From contig DXGD01000003.1 of assembly GCA_019114115.1 (NCBI GenBank), positions 1-6,994 of the forward strand: a stretch of DNA of 6,994 nucleotides, read 5' to 3'. A model generated the notes under the pieces. It saw nothing but the letters and a program-made list of their open reading frames with translations, had not been told where the DNA came from and searched no databases. Of the stretch, positions 1-6,994 are shown piece after piece. Both the position numbers and the translations under genes were made by a program. The stretch is from Candidatus Nesterenkonia stercoripullorum (GTDB lineage Bacteria > Actinomycetota > Actinomycetes > Actinomycetales > Micrococcaceae). Within the stretch, counting starts at the first letter, position 1. Each line of letters starts with the position of its first letter.

Positions 1-368
1 GTGCTCTGAGTCTCGGCTGCTCCCCCAGCAGCCTGTGGAGCACCGGTACCCGCCGAGCCGGCTTCCCCTGGCGCCCCAGCTTCGGCTGCGCCGCCTGCAC
101 CCTCTGAGGCCTCCCCGGCGGCTTCTGCGGGAGAGTCCTCCCCGTCATCACCGCCCTCGCCCTGTGCGAGATCCGGGCCCTGAGGGATATCTGCAGGCTC
201 CGCTGCGACCCGGGTGATCCACGAGACGCCCAGCCAGCTCAGTAGCAGCACCGCAAGGACCAACACGGCTGAAAGAGGGATACCGAGCCGGGCCACGCCG
301 CTGCGCAGACCGATGCGCCGGGCCCTGAGCCCGTCGCGGAGCGTGAGGTCGTGATCCTGCCATTCCAT
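1..368 (-). CDS. Probable ComEA-type membrane-anchored DNA-uptake protein, N-terminal part only
   Basis: An open frame runs from ATG at 368 to the window edge (122 complete codons, no stop), so only the N-terminus is present. About 27 basic and polar residues are followed by one hydrophobic membrane segment (about residues 30-50, rich in Leu, Val and Ala and ending LLLSWLGVSW). After it comes a long low-complexity linker of Ala, Gly, Glu and Pro. This is the build of actinobacterial ComEA: a cytoplasmic tail, one membrane anchor and a flexible outer linker before the SLBB and helix-hairpin-helix DNA-binding domains. Those domains would lie beyond the edge, so the name rests on architecture and on the order leuS-degV-comEA-comEC that I know from Micrococcales. 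The upstream in-frame stop is at 414-416, and a GTG at 375-377 is the only other nearby start. The protein could be another single-pass membrane protein. The reading frame is much surer than the name. Confidence 0.65.
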   Translation of the reverse strand, partial: MEWQDHDLTLRDGLRARRIGLRSGVARLGIPLSAVLVLAVLLLSWLGVSWITRVAAEPADIPQGPDLAQGEGGDDGEDSPAEAAGEASEGAGGAAEAGAPGEAGSAGTGAPQAAGGAAETQS

Positions 369-524
369 GCAGGTCACCCTATGGAGAGCGCTCAGCGGGC
401 AGGCGTGTTCAGCTCAGCACTGTGCGATACGGACGGTTCGGCGGCAACGGTCAGGTGTCTGGGGAGAACTTCCGCTATCCGCCTTCAGACGCGTCCGACA
501 GAGCCCCGCGCGGCATTGTGCTGA
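369..524. other. Spacer between degV and the comEA-like gene
   Basis: This is 156 bases without a credible gene. Just after the degV stop there is a GC-rich self-complementary patch (CCGCGCGG, near 506-513) but no T-run, so I do not call a terminator. The length of the spacer, against three bases between leuS and degV, suggests that the comEA-like gene can be transcribed on its own. The only promoter-like element I see is the -10 box listed separately, next to the ATG. Confidence 0.5.
376..381 (-). promoter_or_regulatory. Possible -10 box for a leaderless comEA-like transcript
   Basis: On the minus strand TAGGGT matches the actinobacterial -10 pattern TANNNT. It sits seven bases before the ATG at 368, so transcription could begin at or beside the start codon. 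There is no recognisable -35 hexamer 16-18 bases upstream. The AGGG inside the same element could instead act as a weak Shine-Dalgarno sequence, eight bases before the ATG. TANNNT matches are common by chance, so this is tentative. Confidence 0.3.
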
Positions 525-1451
525 TCAGACCGCAGGAGGGCTGATGCAGACGCCCAGAGCGCCTAGCCCGAGATGTGCAGCCAGCACCGGAGGCAGCTCC
601 ACGACGGGCACGTCAACGGAGAGCCCCTCCTGCAGCCGTTGAGCGAATTCCTCGCCCTGTGCCCGGTTTCCGCAGCTGTGCACCACGACTCTGGAGCGTT
701 GCTCCCCGCCAATCGCCGTCGTGGCACGTTCGAGGAGCCGATCCAGGGCCCGTTGAAGCGAATGCGGCCGCTCCCGCACGCTCACTGCGCCGTCGTCGAT
801 CCCTAACAGGGGTTTGACGGAGAGGAGGTTGCCGATCAGGCTAGCGGCAGCGTTGATACGCCCACCGCGGCGCAGTTGATCCAGATGGGGCACGACGAAA
901 AGGGATTCAGCGCGGCCGGCGGTGCGGCGTGCGGCCGCAGCCACCTCCTCCAGTGAGCCTCCCCCCGCAGCGCAGCCTGCGGCATCGAGGACCGCATGCC
1001 CCAGCGAATACCCGGTCTGCCGTGAATCCACCGTGATCACCGGCAGCTCGGCCTCGCCAGCGGCCAGCTCAGCAGCATCCACAGTGCCCGAGAGCCGCGA
1101 TGACAAGTGCACTGCCACGATTCCCTCGTACCCGGCAGCTGCCAGTGACGCGAAGGCCTCGCCCACGCGGCCCGGCGAGGGCCGGGACGTGCGCACCGGC
1201 GTGCCCATCGCCAGAGCCATAGTCAATGCCTGATCCAGCTCCGGACCGATCTCGTCGTAAGTCCTCTCGGCGATGTCGACCGGCAGGGGAAGGACCACGA
1301 CCCTCCCGCAGGCCAGCTCATCAGTGGACTGTCCAGTCGCCGGATCCACAGGCAAGGACGCTGAAGAGTCCGTCACCACGGCGATGCCGCCGCGCGCACG
1401 GCCCGACTGCTCGGACCTGCTGCTTCCCTGCACCGGCGGGTCCTGATTCAT
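525..1451 (-). CDS. DegV family protein (fatty-acid-binding, FakB-like)
   Basis: 308 residues, the usual size for the family. DegV/FakB proteins bind a fatty acid in a deep pocket; in Firmicutes they present it to the kinase FakA for phosphorylation and phospholipid synthesis. Family landmarks appear in order: VTDSSASLP (26-34), TSRPSPG (88-94, the pocket motif usually written TSQPS), HLSSRLSGT (115-123), VDSRQTGYSLG (141-151), LDQLRRGGRI (190-199), VKPLL (212-216), and a C-terminal AHLGLGALG carrying the conserved His. The first 22 residues are polar, lie ahead of the conserved core and look disordered. The ATG lies three bases after the leuS stop (TAG-CTG-ATG) with no strong ribosome-binding site, which points to translational coupling with leuS. 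The partner kinase is not in the window, and many actinobacterial DegV proteins have no proven ligand. Family assignment is firm; the exact role is inferred. Confidence 0.93.
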   Translation of the reverse strand: MNQDPPVQGSSRSEQSGRARGGIAVVTDSSASLPVDPATGQSTDELACGRVVVLPLPVDIAERTYDEIGPELDQALTMALAMGTPVRTSRPSPGRVGEAFASLAAAGYEGIVAVHLSSRLSGTVDAAELAAGEAELPVITVDSRQTGYSLGHAVLDAAGCAAGGGSLEEVAAAARRTAGRAESLFVVPHLDQLRRGGRINAAASLIGNLLSVKPLLGIDDGAVSVRERPHSLQRALDRLLERATTAIGGEQRSRVVVHSCGNRAQGEEFAQRLQEGLSVDVPVVELPPVLAAHLGLGALGVCISPPAV

Positions 1452-1454
1452 CAG

Positions 1455-4055
<2,601 letters not shown>

Positions 4056-4064
4056 CGTGGGGTT

Positions 4065-4070
4065 ACCTCT
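4065..4070 (-). promoter_or_regulatory. Ribosome-binding site that supports the leuS GTG start
   Basis: On the minus strand AGAGGT lies nine bases ahead of the GTG at 4055-4053. It falls inside codons 6-7 of the longer frame that would start at the ATG at 4085. It is the best Shine-Dalgarno match near the 5' end of leuS, so it decides the start call in favour of GTG. Confidence 0.55.
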
Positions 4071-4124
4071 GGTTCTTCTGGACATGATCGGTAGTGGCAG
4101 TCCTCGATGACGACGTTCTCAGCC

Positions 4125-4148
4125 GCCCGTCACACGACCCTCACGGGC
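4125..4148. promoter_or_regulatory. Inverted repeat in the leuS leader
   Basis: GCCCGT (4125-4130) and ACGGGC (4143-4148) are perfect six-base complements separated by 12 bases. As RNA on the leuS strand this would form a small GC-rich hairpin about 70 bases before the GTG start. There is no T-run, so it is not an intrinsic terminator. As DNA it could equally be an operator between the divergent leuS and hydrolase genes. The stem is short enough to be chance in such GC-rich sequence. Confidence 0.3.
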
Positions 4149-4156
4149 GTGCCCAT
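4130..4156 (-). promoter_or_regulatory. Possible upstream mini-ORF (leader peptide) of leuS
   Basis: ATG at 4156-4154 opens eight codons (MGTPVRVV) and a TGA at 4132-4130. AAGG (4166-4169) sits nine bases before it, a suitable Shine-Dalgarno distance. The mini-ORF runs through the inverted repeat, so its translation would compete with that hairpin. It has no leucine codon, which argues against classical leucine attenuation. It is too short to judge by codon use, and I list it only because the ribosome-binding site, ORF and hairpin coincide. Confidence 0.2.
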
Positions 4157-4180
4157 CGCAGACCACCTTCAGACCGCTCC

Positions 4181-4186
4181 AGTCTA
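4181..4186 (-). promoter_or_regulatory. Possible -10 box for leuS
   Basis: TAGACT on the minus strand matches TANNNT. Transcription would start near 4174 and give a leader of about 120 bases before the leuS GTG. No convincing -35 box is seen at 17 bases. It is the best -10 candidate in the divergent spacer for this direction, but it is weakly supported. Confidence 0.3.
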
Positions 4187-4218
4187 AGTGAGGATCGGCC
4201 GTGCGCGGGCATCCTCGC

Positions 4219-4224
4219 TAAGCT
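4219..4224 (+). promoter_or_regulatory. Likely -10 box for a leaderless hydrolase mRNA
   Basis: TAAGCT fits TANNNT and ends six bases before the GTG at 4231, so the first transcribed base should be at or next to the G of the start codon. There is no purine-rich ribosome-binding site in the preceding 20 bases, as expected for a leaderless message, a common class in actinobacteria. The -35 region (near 4196-4201) does not resemble TTGACA. Confidence 0.5.
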
Positions 4225-4230
4225 GGTGCC

Positions 4231-5184
4231 GTGAATACCCCGTGGACTGGCGGTCAGAAACGTCACGCCGAAGAGCTGCACGTGCCTATCCGGTATCGCC
4301 GTGAAGGAAAAGAGTACTTCTCACAAGCCTCCGTCTGGCGTTACCCAGCAGATCATGGGCCCGATGGCACGATGGCGGTCCCGGGGTCGCGCCCGCGGCT
4401 GCTCGTTGTGCACGGTTTCCGCGGAGACCACCACGGGATGGAGCCGTTGGCCGATGCCCTCCCAGAATTCGAGGTCCTAGCTCCTGACCTGCCTGGCTTC
4501 GGTGCGACGCCTCCGCTGCGTGGCAGCTTCGGAGAACGGACGCCTCATGACGTCGACGCCTATGCCGACGTGGTCGAGCACCTGCGAAGCGGCCTCGGCC
4601 TCGGTGAGGGCGACGTCATCCTCGGCCATTCCTTCGGCACGATCGTGCTTGCCGCGCATCTTCGGCGGCAGGCTGGCTGGGCCGGCGCGGTGATGATGTG
4701 CCCGATCAGCGACGACATCTTCCGCATGCCGCTGCTGCCTGGCGCGGCAGCCGTTGAGGTCTTCTACCGGGCCGGTGGGATCCTCCCGGAGGCCGTAGGC
4801 TCAGCGTGGCTTCGCAGCCGGCTGGCGACGACGGCGATGAACCTCGCCATGGGAACAGCGCGGCAGCCTCGCATCCGACATTTCGTGGCCGAGCAGCATC
4901 GGCTCTACTTCAGCGATTTCGCCGACCGTGCCACCCTGTTGGAGGCGTACCGGGCGTCGAGCAGGCACACTGTCACCGAATACGCGAAAGATGTCACCCT
5001 GCCCGTCCAGCTGATCGCCGCCGCCCGAGACCAGGCCAGCACTCCGGCCGGTCAGCTGCAGCTGCGCGATGCGCTGCCCGCCGCCCGGTTGGAGACGATC
5101 CGTGACGTGGGGCATCTGATGCACTACGAGAAGCCTGCTGAAGCTGCGCGGGCGGTGCGCCGGTTCGTCTCTGATGTGATGTGA
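4231..5184 (+). CDS. Alpha/beta hydrolase
   Basis: 317 residues with a complete alpha/beta-hydrolase fold signature. The oxyanion-hole segment is VVHGFRGDHHGM (59-70), a strand and turn at APDLPGFGATPP (84-95) follow, and the nucleophile elbow GHSFGT places Ser134. The acid is probably Asp267 (ARDQAS) and the base His295 (VGHLMHYEKP). A region of about 90 residues between the elbow and the acid (about 160-250) holds the helical cap that sets specificity. There is no signal peptide or membrane segment, so it should be cytoplasmic. Such proteins include esterases, lipases, epoxide or haloalkane hydrolases and C-C bond hydrolases. Nothing here separates these, so I give no substrate. The gene stands alone, divergent from leuS and convergent with priA. 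The GTG start is chosen for the -10 box next to it; there is no good alternative start before the core. Confidence 0.93.
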   Translation: MNTPWTGGQKRHAEELHVPIRYRREGKEYFSQASVWRYPADHGPDGTMAVPGSRPRLLVVHGFRGDHHGMEPLADALPEFEVLAPDLPGFGATPPLRGSFGERTPHDVDAYADVVEHLRSGLGLGEGDVILGHSFGTIVLAAHLRRQAGWAGAVMMCPISDDIFRMPLLPGAAAVEVFYRAGGILPEAVGSAWLRSRLATTAMNLAMGTARQPRIRHFVAEQHRLYFSDFADRATLLEAYRASSRHTVTEYAKDVTLPVQLIAAARDQASTPAGQLQLRDALPAARLETIRDVGHLMHYEKPAEAARAVRRFVSDVM

Positions 5185-5310
5185 TCTGACGGGGACCTGA
5201 ACTGCCCAGCTCCAGGACTTTCTAGCTCTGAGGTTCTGGCTCTGTGGTTCTGGCTCTGCGGTGACAGCCGGGTAGGGTCAGACCAGCGCTCTCCGCTCAG
5301 CTCATCAAGC
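5185..5310. other. Spacer between the convergent hydrolase and priA genes
   Basis: This is 126 bases between two converging stop codons. It contains the 14-base tandem repeat listed separately. I found only a four-base hairpin (AGCG-CTCTC-CGCT near 5283-5295) and no T-tract, so no intrinsic terminator is called for either gene although one would be expected here. Confidence 0.6.
5220..5261. repeat. Three tandem 14-base repeats in the hydrolase-priA spacer
   Basis: Units at 5220-5233, 5234-5247 and 5248-5261 share TTCTRGCTCTGNGG. They differ only at position 5 (A, G, G) and position 12 (A, T, C). The array is non-coding, lies 36-77 bases after the hydrolase stop, and its period is not a multiple of three. 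The units have no internal dyad symmetry. The role is unknown; replication slippage is the simplest origin. Confidence 0.9.
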
Positions 5311-6994
5311 TCAGACCTGCAGCGCCTCGATGTCGTCGACGACAACTCGGACATGTGAGGAACCATCCGCCGGGGGCGCCGCTCGGGACCGCGTCGACGT
5401 CGATCGCGGGGTCGAACGGACCCGTCTGACCTCGGAGACGATCTGCTCGGCCTGGGCGTAGCCGAAGAACAGCAGATACCTGTTCTGCTCCTCGTCGACC
5501 GGTGCGGGCCCGATCCAGTGAACGGACTCGGGCAGGCTGACACGGCCGATGAAGTCATCCACCGCAGCCGAACCCCCGGTCACGCTCAGCATTCGCGTGG
5601 CCGGAGGAAGACCCAGATCCAGCCGCTCGTAGAGCTCCCGCCGGGCATAGCCCACCGGGTCCCACCGGACCAGCGCCGCCGTGAGGTCCTCGGCGTCGGC
5701 GCTGACGACGACCGTCCCCGAGCGCTCCGGGTCCGCCGAATGCGCCCGGACCAGCGAGGCCACCCTGAACCATCGCATAAGCACCCCGCGGGGGACGTCC
5801 AGGCCTTCCCGGCTCAATTGAGCGTTGCCGTCCAGCAGCAGCGCCGCGGTGTACCCATCCTCAGCCACAGGCTCCATCCCCGGCGTACTGACCACCAGCG
5901 CAGGATCCGGGCCGACCTCGCTCACGGGATGATCAGCTGTAGAGGAGATTACGTTGATGCCCGGGAAGGCCCTGCCCAATTCCTGGGCCGTCCGGTCCGC
6001 CCCGCGCGATCCTGCGCGGAACTCTGTGGCACCGCATTCTGCACAGCGATGCCTTCGGTGGTGCAGACCGCACCACCGGCATCGCAGCGTTCGGGATTGG
6101 CTGTGATGCGCAGGCGCGCTCAACGGCCCGTGGCAGTGCGGGCACTGCTGGCGAGTACCGCAGCGTTGGCAGATGAGCGCCGGGACAAAACCGGAGCGAG
6201 CAACTTGTACGAGCACCGGCCCATGGCTCAGCTGCGCCCGGGCCGTCCGGTAGGCCACACCGGGAAGGCGTGAGGGCCCGCGGCCACCCTCACGTTCCCG
6301 GCTGAAGGAATCATTAGCGGAGATCATCAGCGGAGAGGACGCCCTGCGCTCTTCCCGCCCTGGAGCTGCCTCCTCGAGCCAGGCACGTTCCACTAACCGT
6401 TGGACCTCCAGGCTGCGCGAGGTGGAAAGAAACACCAGGTCCGCGTCAGAGGCGGCAGCGCGTAACAAGGCCACATCGCGGACATGGTGGTACGGGGCCC
6501 GCGGCTCAGCATGAGCGGGGTCCGCGTCGTCGAGCACCAGCAGCAGGCCCAAGTCCTGAACGGGAGCGAAGACGGCCGACCGAGTCCCCACCGCGATGTG
6601 GCGCCGGCCGAAGCGCAGGTTCAGGAAGGAACGGTACCGCGGCGTCGGCCCCATCGATGCGCCCAAGGGGGCCAGTTCCTCAGCACCGAACGCCACGGAG
6701 AGGGCATCTACGGCACGGTCCAGGTCACGCTGGTCAGGGAGCACGATGACGGCATCGCGCCCGCTCTTGCGGCACATCTCGACGGCTCGGACGACCTGCT
6801 GCGGCCAACCATCCGGACCGAACGAGGTCAGCGCCAGCTCAGCCCGGCGACTTGGCCGCCGGGCACGCCCGGGCGCAGCATCCTGCGTCTCAGCGCTCGC
6901 CGGAGCCTCTGCGCTCGCGCTGGCCTCGGGGTCAGGCAGCGCCCGTCCCGTCAGGGGCGCATAGGACCCTGGGTCAGGGCTCAGTGCGTCCGTG
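5311..6994 (-). CDS. priA: Primosomal protein N' (PriA), actinobacterial form with decayed helicase motifs, N-terminus missing
   Basis: PriA recognises stalled forks and reloads the replication machinery. The frame is open to the right edge (561 codons including the stop). Family members have about 650-720 residues, so roughly 100-150 N-terminal residues, with the 3' DNA-end-binding domain, lie outside. The stretch DAVIVLPDQRDLDR (near 6717-6758) begins the recognisable core. The Walker A position (6799-6828) reads TSFGPDGWPQ, without GKT, and the DEAH-box position (6520-6531) reads DDAD. The zinc module is intact: four CxxC pairs with first cysteines at 6171, 6144, 6081 and 6045. The C-terminal part keeps STPGMEPVAEDGY, RWDPVGYARREL and LPPATRML, then ends with VRVVVDDIEAL. 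Actinobacterial PriA proteins are known to lack detectable helicase motifs, so this is the lineage norm, not a damaged gene. An ATG at 6777 is internal and not the true start. An Ala/Ser/Glu/Arg-rich stretch (about 6841-6945) looks like a linker insertion. Confidence 0.93.
   Translation of the reverse strand, partial: TDALSPDPGSYAPLTGRALPDPEASASAEAPASAETQDAAPGRARRPSRRAELALTSFGPDGWPQQVVRAVEMCRKSGRDAVIVLPDQRDLDRAVDALSVAFGAEELAPLGASMGPTPRYRSFLNLRFGRRHIAVGTRSAVFAPVQDLGLLLVLDDADPAHAEPRAPYHHVRDVALLRAAASDADLVFLSTSRSLEVQRLVERAWLEEAAPGREERRASSPLMISANDSFSREREGGRGPSRLPGVAYRTARAQLSHGPVLVQVARSGFVPALICQRCGTRQQCPHCHGPLSAPAHHSQSRTLRCRWCGLHHRRHRCAECGATEFRAGSRGADRTAQELGRAFPGINVISSTADHPVSEVGPDPALVVSTPGMEPVAEDGYTAALLLDGNAQLSREGLDVPRGVLMRWFRVASLVRAHSADPERSGTVVVSADAEDLTAALVRWDPVGYARRELYERLDLGLPPATRMLSVTGGSAAVDDFIGRVSLPESVHWIGPAPVDEEQNRYLLFFGYAQAEQIVSEVRRVRSTPRSTSTRSRAAPPADGSSHVRVVVDDIEALQV

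Noticed and set aside
148..363. An alternative minus-strand frame from ATG at 363
   Set aside because: It gives an Arg/Pro/Gly-rich product. The overlapping frame from ATG at 368 gives a clear membrane segment and stays open to the edge.
4086..4230. T-box leader for leuS
   Set aside because: I see no T-box consensus, no long stem I and no terminator/antiterminator pair; the spacer is only 145 bases long.
5262..5310. Intrinsic terminator between the convergent genes
   Set aside because: Only a four-base stem is visible and there is no T-tract on either strand.
5518..6273. A 251-codon open frame on the plus strand opposite priA
   Set aside because: The sequence is rich in Arg, Pro, His and Gln with no recognisable domain, and it is antisense to the PriA zinc module and C-terminal core, which are conserved.

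Overview
The window is a GC-rich stretch of bacterial chromosome with ordinary core genes. Gene content, order and the PriA type all point to a high-GC actinomycete. The closest match I can name from memory is the Micrococcales (Micrococcaceae-like, for example Arthrobacter, Nesterenkonia or Kocuria relatives). The genus is inference. I see no insertion sequence, phage gene, tRNA, rRNA or CRISPR array.

Layout: a leftward block runs from about 4055 down to the left edge. It holds leuS (leucyl-tRNA synthetase), then degV three bases after it, then after a 156-base spacer the first 122 codons of a membrane-anchored protein that leaves the window. From its position and build this last gene is probably comEA, the DNA-uptake receptor. 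A rightward alpha/beta hydrolase (4231-5184) is divergent from leuS across a short control region. From the right edge a leftward priA runs to 5311 and converges on the hydrolase across a 126-base spacer. PriA enters the window with its N-terminus missing.

How the genes work together: leuS and degV look translationally coupled. LeuS charges tRNA-Leu, DegV-type proteins bind fatty acids, and ComEA-type proteins bind incoming DNA, so the leftward block is a conserved neighbourhood rather than one pathway. The PriA copy is the actinobacterial form in which the helicase motifs have decayed but the eight-cysteine zinc module is kept. The hydrolase has a complete Ser-Asp-His triad, but its substrate cannot be told from sequence.

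Control signals I can support are modest. There is a TANNNT -10 box six bases before the hydrolase GTG, which fits a leaderless mRNA. A similar but weaker arrangement precedes the comEA-like ATG. leuS has a possible long leader containing a mini-ORF and an inverted repeat, and its most likely start is a GTG ten codons downstream of the first ATG. Two short perfect-spacing tandem arrays stand out: three 15-base units inside the 5' end of leuS, encoding a His/Asp-rich repeat, and three 14-base units in the hydrolase-priA spacer. I did not find a convincing undescribed system. The repeats and the leuS leader are the parts most worth a second look.
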